From JAVKFF01 sp040226215 (lineage in GTDB: Bacteria > Pseudomonadota > Alphaproteobacteria > DSM-16000 > Inquilinaceae): a stretch of 33,963 nucleotides of DNA. Both the position numbers and the translations under genes were made by a program. The stretch lies in NCBI GenBank assembly GCA_040226215.1, contig JAVKFF010000182.1, positions 1-33,963 on the forward strand, written 5' to 3'. The notes beneath the pieces were generated by a model that did no database searches, had not been told where the DNA came from, and saw only the letters and a list, made by a program, of their open reading frames with translations. This document shows positions 16,424-23,513 of the stretch, in pieces (position 1 is the stretch's first letter; each line of letters starts with the position of its first letter).

Positions 16424-16492
16424 GTCGGTATCGAGATGCGGTAGGCCGGATTGCCGGTCGCCGCCATCGATCACCGATCACGGGAGCCCTCC

Positions 16493-17131
16493 ATGCGCCT
16501 CAGAACCTGCCTCCTCACCTCCGCCTTCGCCCTGGCCGGCGGCGGCTTGGCGCCTCTTTCCCTGCCGCTCCCGGCACTGGATGCCGACGGCACACCGCGC
16601 CTCGCCCTCGTCTGGACGCCGCTCACCGTCACCGCCCGCGCCGATGACGACTGGGACGAAGATTGGGATGACGATGATTGGGACGACGACTGGGACGATG
16701 ACGACCGGGACGATGACGACTGGGACGACAGGGGCCGCTGGGGTGGCGCGCCCGGCTGGACCGGTAACCCTCCCTGGACCGGTGGGCCTCCCTGGACCGG
16801 TGGTCCGATCTGGAATGGCGGGCCGGTATGGAACGGCGCACCCGTCTGGCCGGGACCGGGATGGGCGAGCCCGCCCGGCCGCGGATCCGCACCGGATTGG
16901 GGCCGTGGCGGCCGCTGGGACCGTCCCTGGACCGGTGGCGGAACCGGCAACGACACCGCGGCAATCCTGGGCGAGCTTCTGGCCAGGCTGGGTCCGCAGC
17001 TCCTGGGCCAGTATCTCGGGGGTGGACGCTACGGCCAACCGCTTCCAGGTACGGTGGAGGGCCTGCTCGGCAGCCTGACGCCGGCGCAGATCGCCCAGCT
17101 GTTGCAGCTCGGCACGGCCGGACGATATTGA
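16493..17131 (+). CDS. Secreted Asp/Trp-repeat and PxW(T/N)G-repeat protein, function unknown
   Basis: A 212-residue protein I do not recognise. Residues 1-50 form an extended signal-like leader (MRLRTCLLTSAFALAGG, ending TARA). Residues 51-79 are almost only Asp with Trp spaced through them (DDDWDEDWDDDDWDDDWDDD onward). Residues 88-120 are a regular six-residue repeat, with Trp at 89, 95, 101, 107, 113 and 119 in a G-x-P-x-W-T/N context. A Gly/Arg/Trp-rich linker follows. Residues 155-208 look like two or three amphipathic helices (ILGELLARLGPQLLGQYL, GLLGSLTPAQIAQLLQL). It is preceded by CGGGAG six bases before the ATG. The ECF sigma gene follows 31 bp downstream. An acidic, possibly Ca2+-binding envelope or extracellular protein is an inference. 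Confidence 0.75.
   Translation: MRLRTCLLTSAFALAGGGLAPLSLPLPALDADGTPRLALVWTPLTVTARADDDWDEDWDDDDWDDDWDDDDRDDDDWDDRGRWGGAPGWTGNPPWTGGPPWTGGPIWNGGPVWNGAPVWPGPGWASPPGRGSAPDWGRGGRWDRPWTGGGTGNDTAAILGELLARLGPQLLGQYLGGGRYGQPLPGTVEGLLGSLTPAQIAQLLQLGTAGRY
16643..16852 (+). repeat. Tandem codon repeats encoding Asp/Trp and PxW(T/N)GG units
   Basis: The first half (16643-16729) is GAC/GAT runs interrupted by TGG. The second half (16757-16852) is an 18-bp period, clearest in CCCTGGACCGGTGGGCCT followed by near copies that drift towards the 3' side. This suggests expansion by slippage or unequal exchange. The repeats lie entirely within the coding frame of the Asp/Trp protein. Confidence 0.7.
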
Positions 17132-17162
17132 TCGCCTGACGTCGCCAGGAGCCCAGCCGCCC

Positions 17163-17690
17163 ATGCCTGCCCCACCACCTGACGATGCCTTCCGGCGGCA
17201 GCTCATCGACCTCCTGCCGCGCCTCCGGCGCTTCGCCTATGGCCTCACGCGCTCGCTGGCGGAGGCCGACGACCTGGTGCAGTCGGCCTGCCTGCGGGCG
17301 CTGGAGAAGCGTCGGCAATGGCAGGCCGGCACGCGGCTCGACAGCTGGCTCTTCCGCATCGTGCAAAATCTCTGGATCGACGGCCGGCGCCGCCTGCGCC
17401 ATCGCGAGGAGGTCGACCCCGACAGTCTGCCGCTCGGCGACCCCAGCGCCCATCGGACAGCCGAGGCCAGACTGACCCTGGGCGCGGTGGAGCGGCTGAT
17501 CCTCGCCCTGCCGGTGGAACAGCGGGCCGTGCTGATGCTGGCCACGGTCGAGGGCATGTCCTACGCGGAGACCGCCGCGATCCTCGGCATTCCCCAGGGC
17601 ACGGTGATGAGCCGGCTGTCCCGGGCCCGCCTCGCCCTGGCGGCGGCCCTCGACGAGACCGGAAACGCTGAAGGAGCGACCGGACGATGA
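17163..17690 (+). CDS. ECF-type RNA polymerase sigma factor
   Basis: A 175-residue sigma-70 family protein with regions 2 and 4 only. Region 2 spans about residues 14-78 (LPRLRRFAYGLTRSLAEADDLVQSACLRALEKR, then RLDSWLFRIVQNLWIDGRRR). Region 4 spans about 107-160 (LILALPVEQRAVLMLATVEGMSYAETAAILGIPQGTVMSRLSRAR), whose HTH recognises the -35 element. CAGGAG (17147-17152) precedes the ATG. The stop overlaps the anti-sigma start (ATGA, 17687-17690), so the pair is stoichiometrically coupled. It lacks the long C-terminal extension of some ECF groups and resembles EcfG/PhyR-independent, anti-sigma-controlled ECFs. Its likely targets include its own operon. Confidence 0.92.
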   Translation: MPAPPPDDAFRRQLIDLLPRLRRFAYGLTRSLAEADDLVQSACLRALEKRRQWQAGTRLDSWLFRIVQNLWIDGRRRLRHREEVDPDSLPLGDPSAHRTAEARLTLGAVERLILALPVEQRAVLMLATVEGMSYAETAAILGIPQGTVMSRLSRARLALAAALDETGNAEGATGR

Positions 17691-18352
17691 CCCCGAAACG
17701 CCCCGAAATCCAGGCCGGCCATCCCCAGCAGGACCGGCTGGTCGCCTATGTGGACGGCGAGCTCGACATCGACGAGCGTGAGGCGGTGCAGGCGCTGATC
17801 GCCGGCGACTGCCATGCGGCCGCGATCGTCGAGCGGCTGATCGCCAGCCGCGACCAGGCGGAAGGTGCCTTCGGCGCGATCCTGGCGGCGCCACAGCCAC
17901 CGCATCTTCTGGCCGCCATCGAGACGGCGGATGCGCCCGCATCGGCCCCGGACTGGCGCGCGCGCCTCGGCCGCCTTACCCACAGCCGGACCTGGCGCCT
18001 GGCAGTCGCCCCTGCGGCGCTTGTGGCAACACTGCTGCTGTCCGTCGTTGTCGCCACCACGCCGCGAGACGAGTCGGGCTTCACGCTGGCCTCGGGTGGC
18101 GGGCTCGACATCCCGGCCGAGGTGCAACCCGCCCTGCCCGGCCTGCTCGATGCCGGTGGTGGCGAACGGCAGGGCAGGCTTGCCGGTGGCGGCGCCTGGC
18201 GGCTTTTCGCAGCACCCGCCGCCACGCCGGCAGCGCAAGACTGCTTCGTCGTCGCCTTCGCCGGAGACGCCCTGCCGCGAAGCGCGGGGCTCGCCTGCCC
18301 GGCCGAGGCCGGCTGGCGCATCGCCACCATTGCCCTCGACCCCGCACCATGA
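17687..18352 (+). CDS. Transmembrane anti-sigma factor
   Basis: A 221-residue protein. Residues 12-60 resemble the anti-sigma domain (DRLVAYVDGELDIDEREAVQALI) that masks the ECF factor, without the zinc H-x3-C-x2-C motif. One membrane helix spans about 104-124 (RLAVAPAALVATLLLSVVVAT). The periplasmic part (126-221) is Gly/Ala-rich and holds two Cys (AQDCFVVAFAG and GLACPAEAG) 27 residues apart, which could form a disulfide. It is coupled by ATGA overlaps to both the sigma gene upstream and the protease gene downstream. Release of the sigma factor by periplasmic stress or proteolysis is the family-typical mechanism; nothing here shows the signal. Confidence 0.85.
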   Translation: MTPKRPEIQAGHPQQDRLVAYVDGELDIDEREAVQALIAGDCHAAAIVERLIASRDQAEGAFGAILAAPQPPHLLAAIETADAPASAPDWRARLGRLTHSRTWRLAVAPAALVATLLLSVVVATTPRDESGFTLASGGGLDIPAEVQPALPGLLDAGGGERQGRLAGGGAWRLFAAPAATPAAQDCFVVAFAGDALPRSAGLACPAEAGWRIATIALDPAP

Positions 18353-19683
18353 GCGCGCTCGGCCTGCTCCTCGCCACTCTGCGGCGTGGCTTCCTGCTCT
18401 GCGCCCTGAGCGCCTCGGTTGGCGTGGTCGTCACGGTCGCCGAGCCCGGCGGTCCGCTGGGTCAGCCCGCCTGGGCCGATGACGACGGCGACGACGATGA
18501 CGACGATGATGACGATGACGACGACGATGATGATGATGACGACGACGATGGTGACGACGACGATGACCGGGATGACGACCGCTTCGAATACGACGACGAT
18601 GACGACATACCCGGCATCGTGCCGCCGCCGCAGCGCGACTTCGTCGCCGGCGAGCTGCTCGTCGTCGGCGGCGAACGTGGCTTCCTCACGGAGATCGACC
18701 GGCTCGGCTATCGGGTGCTGGAGAGCCGGCCGCTGGGCGCGCTCGGCTTCGAGCTCACCCGCCTCTCCCTGCCGGCCGGCACCGACCCGGTCGGCGCGCG
18801 CAACGCCCTGGCCTTGCGCTTCCCCGACCTGCTGATCGACCTCAACCGTCTCTATCCTCTGCAGCAGGGCCTGGTGCTGGGCGCGCCGGGCGCAGCGACG
18901 GCCTTGATCGGCTGGCCCCGGCCCTGCCGGGTGACGACCGCGATCGGCCTCCTCGACACCGGCGTCGACCTGTCGGCGCTGGCGGCCGGAGCGGCGACCG
19001 TGCACCAGGCCCGCTTCGACGGTGGTGGCGCGATCCTGCCCGGCGATCACGGCACGGCGATCGCCGGCATCCTGGTCGGCAGCGCGGATGGCAGCGTGCC
19101 CGGCCTGCTCACCGGACTGCGCCTGGACGTCGCGCAGGTCTTCGCCGACGAGACGGCACGGGCGGAGGCCTTCAGCGTCGTCGCCGCGCTCGACTGGCTG
19201 GCGGCGCGCGAGGTCGACGTGGTCAACCTCTCGCTCGCCGGTACGCCGAGCCCGGTGGTCGCGCTGGCCATCCGCCGGCTCGTCGCGCGTGGCATCGTGC
19301 CGGTGGCGGCCGTCGGCAATCGCGGTGCCAGTAGCCCGCCGCTGGCGCCGGCCTCGCTGCCGGAAGTCATCGCCGTGACCGCCGTCGACGCCGCCGGCGC
19401 GATCTACGCCAATGCCGTGCGCGGCAGCCATGTGGACGTCGCCGCGCCGGGCGTCGGCATTCCGGGGATCGGCCGTGGCGCCATCCCCCGGACCCTGTCC
19501 GGCACCTCCTTCGCCGCGCCCTTCGTCACCGCCGCGGCGGCAGTGCTGGCGGAAGACGGCATCACGACGCCGGATGGCGTTCGGTCGGTCCTGCTGGAGA
19601 CGGCCCGCGATCTCGGCGCCGGCGGCCCCGATCCCGTCTTCGGTGCCGGGCTCTTGGGACGCCCGGCCACCTGCCGGTCCTAG
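18349..19683 (+). CDS. Subtilisin-like S8 serine protease with polyaspartate tract
   Basis: A 444-residue protease predicted to be exported. A hydrophobic leader (about 14-32) ends at AWA (41-43). Residues 44-86 are an acidic tract with 36 Asp, including 20 in a row. Residues 91-175 (GELLVVGG...LGYRVLESRPLGALGFELTRL...LNRLYPL) match the N-terminal prodomain seen in fervidolysin-like subtilases. The catalytic set is complete: Asp203 in LLDTGVD, His234 in DHGTAIAG, oxyanion Asn324 in AAVGN and Ser387 in SGTSFAAP. It starts inside the anti-sigma stop (ATGA). The TAG stop forms the first bases of a long hairpin. It may process the Asp/Trp protein or act on the anti-sigma factor; both are inferences. 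Catalytic assignment is firm. Confidence 0.92.
   Translation: MSALGLLLATLRRGFLLCALSASVGVVVTVAEPGGPLGQPAWADDDGDDDDDDDDDDDDDDDDDDDDGDDDDDRDDDRFEYDDDDDIPGIVPPPQRDFVAGELLVVGGERGFLTEIDRLGYRVLESRPLGALGFELTRLSLPAGTDPVGARNALALRFPDLLIDLNRLYPLQQGLVLGAPGAATALIGWPRPCRVTTAIGLLDTGVDLSALAAGAATVHQARFDGGGAILPGDHGTAIAGILVGSADGSVPGLLTGLRLDVAQVFADETARAEAFSVVAALDWLAAREVDVVNLSLAGTPSPVVALAIRRLVARGIVPVAAVGNRGASSPPLAPASLPEVIAVTAVDAAGAIYANAVRGSHVDVAAPGVGIPGIGRGAIPRTLSGTSFAAPFVTAAAAVLAEDGITTPDGVRSVLLETARDLGAGGPDPVFGAGLLGRPATCRS
18478..18606 (+). repeat. GAY trinucleotide tract encoding polyaspartate
   Basis: There are 43 codons, of which 36 are GAC or GAT in irregular alternation, including an uninterrupted run of 20. 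The interruptions are GGC, GGT, CGG and CGC-TTC-GAA-TAC. Mixed use of both Asp codons argues for selection on the peptide rather than a fresh microsatellite, but the tract is a likely length-variation site. It begins right after an AWA signal-peptidase-like motif. Confidence 0.85.
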
Positions 19684-19745
19684 AGCGGATCATACCTTGA
19701 CGGAATCGCGGAAGCGCTTCCGTCAAGGTATGTGAATCCGCTCTA
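19681..19745. repeat. Long inverted repeat / bidirectional terminator after subtilase and pcaB
   Basis: TAGAGCGGAT-CATACCTTGACGGAA (19681-19705) is inverted as TTCCGTCAAGGTATG-TGAATCCGCTCTA (19718-19745) with a two-base bulge. It has a 12-base loop and an internal 12-bp palindrome, GGAAGCGCTTCC. Its first three bases are the TAG stop of the protease gene, and pcaB ends 22 bp beyond it on the other strand. It probably terminates both convergent genes. The TAGAGCGGAT.. form matches a palindromic element I know from many alphaproteobacterial intergenic regions. Confidence 0.78.
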
Positions 19746-19766
19746 ATTGATTGATAATGGACAGGA

Positions 19767-21095
19767 TCACGCCCGCGCGGCTGTGGCCCGGGCAAGCTGG
19801 GCGCTGTCGCCGATGGCATTCGCCGGATCGGCGAGCGTGTCGCGGTCGAGGCTGGCGGCGATGTCGGGCGGCAGGGATGCCAGCACCGCGTCGACGAGCT
19901 GGATGCCCTCGGTGGAGGTGCGGGCAGCCGCCTGGCCGACCAGGGCCGCCGCCTCGTCGCGCGGCAGGTGCCGGGCGAGCGCGAAGGTCAGCGCCTCGGC
20001 CAGCACCAGACCCTTGCCGGCGGCGAGGTTGGCGGCCATGCGACCGGCGTCGACATGCAGTCCCTCGAGGGCGCGGCGGGCATTGACCAGGGCGCCACCG
20101 GCGAGGCCGACGAGCGGCGGCAGGGTCAGCCACTCACCGGTCCAGGCGATGCCGCTGCGCTCCTGCTCGGCCAGCAGAGACTGGGCCAGCGTGCCCAGCA
20201 GGCCAGCCGACGTCCGGGAGGCGGCAACCAGCATCTCGGCGGCCACCGGATTGGCCTTGTGCGGCATGGTGCTGGACCCGCCGCCGCCGGCGATGCGCAG
20301 CTCGCCGATCTCCATCTGCGAGAGCAGGACCACGTCCTGGCCGATGCGGCCGAGCGACCCGGTCAGGCTGGCCAGCCAGGCACCAAGCGTCAGCATGCGG
20401 TCGCGGCTGGAATGCCAGGGCAGGTCGGGCAGGCCGAGGCCGAGCCGCCGGGCCATGAGACGCGTCGTTTCCGCCGCCCGGGCACCGAGCGCCGAGCGGC
20501 TGCCTGCTGCCCCGCCCAGCTGCGAGACCAGCACCCGGGCGCGCACCGGCGCCAGGTCGTCGCGGGTGCGCAGGAGCGGATCGAGCCAGTTGGCCACCTT
20601 CAGCCCGAAGGTGATCGGCACGCCCTGCTGCCAGCGCGTGCGTCCGACCATGACGGTCTCGGCATGGGCCTCGGCGAGATCGGCGAGCAGGCCGATCACG
20701 GCGTCGAGCTGCGCCGCCAGCCGCTTCAGGGCCCGCGCGGCGCCCAGCACGAAGCCGGTGTCGACGATGTCCTGGCTGGTGGCACCCCAATGGACCCAGG
20801 CGCCGGCCTCACCGGCCGCCTGCCGCAGCCTCGAGACCAGGGCGGCGACCGGCACCCCGGCCGACGCGGTCGCCGGGCCAAGTTCTGCGGGCGCGACGGC
20901 CATCCTCCCGCAGGCCTCGGCGATCGCCGCGCCGGCCTCCCGGGGAATGGTGCCGGTTTCCGCCTGCGCCAGGGCGAGAGCGGCTTCGACCTCGAGCAGG
21001 CGCGCGATAACCGCCGCGTCGCCGAACAGCGTGTCGATCGCGGGGTCGCCGAGCAGCCCGCGATAGAGGTCGGAGTCGAGCGGCGACAGGCTCAT
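19767..21095 (-). CDS. pcaB: 3-carboxy-cis,cis-muconate cycloisomerase
   Basis: A 442-residue member of the fumarase/adenylosuccinate lyase superfamily. In the protocatechuate branch of the beta-ketoadipate pathway it converts 3-carboxy-cis,cis-muconate to 4-carboxymuconolactone. Signatures: 'WVHWGATSQDIVDTGFVL' (conserved region with catalytic residues), 'VMVGRTRWQQGVPITFGLKVANW', and the superfamily loop 'GGGGSSTMPHKANPV'. The Q-x-x-x-P-x-TFG pattern favours PcaB over PurB or ArgH. The ATG at 21095 is ten bases after the pcaD stop, so pcaD-pcaB form an operon. pcaC, pcaGH and pcaIJ are not nearby in the window. Confidence 0.85.
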   Translation of the reverse strand: MSLSPLDSDLYRGLLGDPAIDTLFGDAAVIARLLEVEAALALAQAETGTIPREAGAAIAEACGRMAVAPAELGPATASAGVPVAALVSRLRQAAGEAGAWVHWGATSQDIVDTGFVLGAARALKRLAAQLDAVIGLLADLAEAHAETVMVGRTRWQQGVPITFGLKVANWLDPLLRTRDDLAPVRARVLVSQLGGAAGSRSALGARAAETTRLMARRLGLGLPDLPWHSSRDRMLTLGAWLASLTGSLGRIGQDVVLLSQMEIGELRIAGGGGSSTMPHKANPVAAEMLVAASRTSAGLLGTLAQSLLAEQERSGIAWTGEWLTLPPLVGLAGGALVNARRALEGLHVDAGRMAANLAAGKGLVLAEALTFALARHLPRDEAAALVGQAAARTSTEGIQLVDAVLASLPPDIAASLDRDTLADPANAIGDSAQLARATAARA

Positions 21096-21105
21096 GACCG
21101 GCGAC

Positions 21106-21894
21106 CTAGCCGTTCCCGACAACCGTGCTGCGCATGGCGGCGACCACCGCCTCAGGCGCTTCGACGCAGGGCAGGTGCCCGGCCTCCTCGATCAGCGTGA
21201 AGCGGGCGCCGGGGATGGCATCGGCCAGCGCCTGCACGGCTTCCGGCGGCGTCGAGCCGTCGTGGCGGCCGCCGATGCACAGCGTGGGCACGGCGATTGT
21301 GCCGACGCGCGCGCGGAAATCGGCGTCGCGGATGGCGGCACAGGTGCCGCGATAGCCGGCCAGGGGCGTGCGCAGCAGCATGTTGCGCCAGCCGCGCAGC
21401 TCGTCGGCGCGATGGGTGAAGAAGTCGGGCGAGAACCAACGCTCGAGGATGGCGTCGGCGATGCTGGCGATGCCGCCGGTCTCGAGCGCGGCGATCCGCT
21501 CGGCCCAGCTCTCGGCCGTGCCGATCTTCGCCGCGGTGTTGCTGAGGATCAAGGCGGACACCCGCTGCGGCGCCGACAGGGCCAGGGACTGCGCGATCAG
21601 GCCACCGACGGAGACGCCCGCGACCGCCGCCTTGGCCACGCCCTTGGCGTCGAGGATGCCGATCAGGTCGGCGGTGTGCTCGGCGATGGTGTAGTCGCCC
21701 GTCGGCGCGTCCGACAGGCCGTGGCCGCGCTTGTCGTAGCGGATCACCCGGAAGTCGGCCATGAAGGCGCTGGCCACACGGTCCCAGACCCGGTGGTCGG
21801 TGCCCAGCGAATTTGCGAAGACCAGCGCCGGCCCGTCCGGATCGCCCTGCTCGACCACGTTGAGCGCCTGCCCGTCGACGACGATGATTTCCAT
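21106..21894 (-). CDS. pcaD: 3-oxoadipate enol-lactonase
   Basis: A 262-residue alpha/beta hydrolase that opens 3-oxoadipate enol-lactone to 3-oxoadipate. The nucleophile is Ser95 in GVSVGG, the acid Asp is in GGRHDGSTP and the His is in EEAGHLPCVEAP, in the standard order. 'FANSLGTDHRVWDRV' and 'RYDKRGHGLSDAP' are hallmarks of the PcaD subgroup. Start at ATG 21894, with GAGGGCAGGA just upstream; an in-frame upstream ATG lacks family similarity. It is first in the pcaD-pcaB operon and divergent from the disulfide oxidoreductase gene. Coupling with PcaB supports the pathway call, since PcaD alone could be confused with other small esterases. Confidence 0.87.
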   Translation of the reverse strand: MEIIVVDGQALNVVEQGDPDGPALVFANSLGTDHRVWDRVASAFMADFRVIRYDKRGHGLSDAPTGDYTIAEHTADLIGILDAKGVAKAAVAGVSVGGLIAQSLALSAPQRVSALILSNTAAKIGTAESWAERIAALETGGIASIADAILERWFSPDFFTHRADELRGWRNMLLRTPLAGYRGTCAAIRDADFRARVGTIAVPTLCIGGRHDGSTPPEAVQALADAIPGARFTLIEEAGHLPCVEAPEAVVAAMRSTVVGNG

Positions 21895-22088
21895 TCCTGC
21901 CCTCGGCCTCCCCGCCTCGGCTGTCCCGCGGATCGCGGCAATCCTCACGCATCCGTGTTCGCGCGCAAGCGATACTTGCCTGGACCCGCTCCCGGGCCCG
22001 ACTATCTGCCCCTAGGGTGTAGCCGGCCGGAGCGGGTCGGGCCAAGGGGATTGGCGAAGATGATGCCGACAAACCGGATAGCGAGGCG
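21895..22088. promoter_or_regulatory. Divergent pcaD / oxidoreductase intergenic region
   Basis: This stretch of 194 bases carries two 8-bp inverted pairs that interleave: CCCGCTCC (21983-21990) with GGAGCGGG (22027-22034), and GGCCCGAC (21993-22000) with GTCGGGCC (22034-22041). They can form alternative or pseudoknotted stems in the leader of the plus-strand gene. I see no clear LysR or IclR type operator. Confidence 0.3.
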
Positions 22089-23513
22089 ATGGCAGAGATA
22101 CTGACCCCGGACCTCTGCGTCATCGGTGCCGGGTCGGCCGGTCTGTCGGTCGCCGCCGGCGCGGTGCAGATGGGCGCGTCCGTGGTCCTGATCGAGAAGG
22201 GGGCGATGGGCGGCGACTGCCTGAACTATGGCTGCGTGCCCTCGAAAGCCATGCTCGCCGCGGCGGAACAGGCCGCCGCCATGCGCGGCGGCGCCGCCTT
22301 CGGCGTGGCGCCGGTCGAGCCGGACATCGACTTCGCCCGGGTGCAGGCGCATGTCGCCGAGGTGATCGCCGCCATCGCGCCCCTCGACAGCGTCGAGCGT
22401 TTCGAGGGGCTGGGCGTGACGGTGATCAAGGCCGAAGCCCGCTTCACCGGACCGCGCGAGGTCGTGGCGGGCGGGCGGACGATCCGGGCCCGGCGCTTCG
22501 TCATCGCCACCGGCTCGCGACCTTCCCTGCCGCCGATCCCCGGCCTTTCCGAGACGCCCCACCTCACCAACGAAACGCTGTTCGCCAACCGGGAACGGCC
22601 GGACCACCTGCTGATCATCGGCGGCGGGCCGATCGGTGTGGAGATGGCGCAGGCCCATCGCCGGCTGGGATCGCGGGTGACGGTTCTGGAGGCGGCCAGC
22701 CTGCTCGGCCGCGACGACCCGGAGCTCACCGCCATCCTGCGCGCCCGGCTGGAGGCGGAGGGGGTGACCCTGCGCGACGGCGTCGCCATCGAACGGGTCG
22801 CGGGCCCGGCCGGGGCGATCACGCTGACGCTGGCGGGCGGCGAGCGCATCGAGGGCAGCCACCTGCTGGTCGCCGCCGGGCGCCAGCCGGTGGTCGACGG
22901 ACTGGGGCTGGAGAACGCTGAAGTGGCGGTCAACACGCGCGGCATCGATGTCGACCGGCGCCTGCGCAGCCGCACCAACCGCCGCGTCTTCGCCTTGGGC
23001 GACGTGGCCGGCGGGCCGCAGTTCACCCATGTTGCCGGCTATCATGCCGGTATCGTCATCCAGAACGCGCTGTTCCGGCTGCCCGCCAAGGTCTCCTACG
23101 ATGCCATACCGGCCGTCACCTACTGCGATCCCGAACTGGCCCAGGTCGGCCTGACGGAGGCCGCGGCACGGGCGCGCCACGGCGCCGACCGCGTCGAGGT
23201 CTGGCGCTGGTCGTTCGCGGAAAACGACCGGGCCCAGGCCGAACGCCGGACCGAGGGGCTGATCAAGGTGGTGACCCGGCGGGGCGGTCGCGTGGTGGGC
23301 GCCGGCATCGTCGGCAAGGACGCCGGCAACCTGCTGCAGCCCTGGATCTTCGCGGTTGCGGGCAAGCTCAAGCTGCAGGCGATCGCCCGGCACGTGGCGC
23401 CCTATCCGACGCTGGGCGAGGTTTCCAAGCGCGCCGCCGGCGCCTACTACGCGCCCAAACTGTTCAGCGCACGGACCCGGTGGATCGTCCGCCTGCTGGC
23501 GAAACTGGGATAG
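22089..23513 (+). CDS. FAD-dependent pyridine nucleotide-disulfide oxidoreductase (MerA/Lpd-like)
   Basis: A 474-residue flavoprotein. The FAD-binding GAGSAG motif is at 13-18. The redox disulfide GGDCLNYGCVPSK gives Cys44 and Cys49. The NAD(P)H site is IIGGGPIGVEMAQ (about 175-187), the second FAD motif is VFALGDVAGG, and the dimerisation domain begins near 345. It lacks the HPTxSE active-site His-Glu of lipoamide dehydrogenase: the C-terminus reads 'ARHVAPYPTLGEVSKRAA', as in mercuric reductase-like proteins, but it has no N-terminal HMA domain or C-terminal vicinal Cys pair for Hg. The specific substrate is unknown. Its 3' end overlaps the convergent methyltransferase gene by 50 bp. Confidence 0.83.
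   Translation: MAEILTPDLCVIGAGSAGLSVAAGAVQMGASVVLIEKGAMGGDCLNYGCVPSKAMLAAAEQAAAMRGGAAFGVAPVEPDIDFARVQAHVAEVIAAIAPLDSVERFEGLGVTVIKAEARFTGPREVVAGGRTIRARRFVIATGSRPSLPPIPGLSETPHLTNETLFANRERPDHLLIIGGGPIGVEMAQAHRRLGSRVTVLEAASLLGRDDPELTAILRARLEAEGVTLRDGVAIERVAGPAGAITLTLAGGERIEGSHLLVAAGRQPVVDGLGLENAEVAVNTRGIDVDRRLRSRTNRRVFALGDVAGGPQFTHVAGYHAGIVIQNALFRLPAKVSYDAIPAVTYCDPELAQVGLTEAAARARHGADRVEVWRWSFAENDRAQAERRTEGLIKVVTRRGGRVVGAGIVGKDAGNLLQPWIFAVAGKLKLQAIARHVAPYPTLGEVSKRAAGAYYAPKLFSARTRWIVRLLAKLG

Noticed and set aside
14007..16481. An 824-codon open frame antisense to malate synthase
   Set aside because: Composition typical of a complementary shadow; malate synthase G is complete on the plus strand.
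16380..16492. Small ORF between glcB and the Asp/Trp protein
   Set aside because: Too short, no ribosome-binding site in frame, and the palindrome/promoter-like structure explains the region better.
18478..18606. CRISPR-like array
   Set aside because: The repeats are in-frame trinucleotides with no spacers; no cas genes are present in the window.
18462..18689. Poly-Ser/Thr frame opposite the Asp tract
   Set aside because: Produced by the complement of the GAY repeat, not an independent gene.
22089..23513. Lipoamide dehydrogenase or true mercuric reductase
   Set aside because: It lacks the HPTxSE motif of Lpd and the HMA domain and C-terminal Cys pair of MerA; only the general family is supported.
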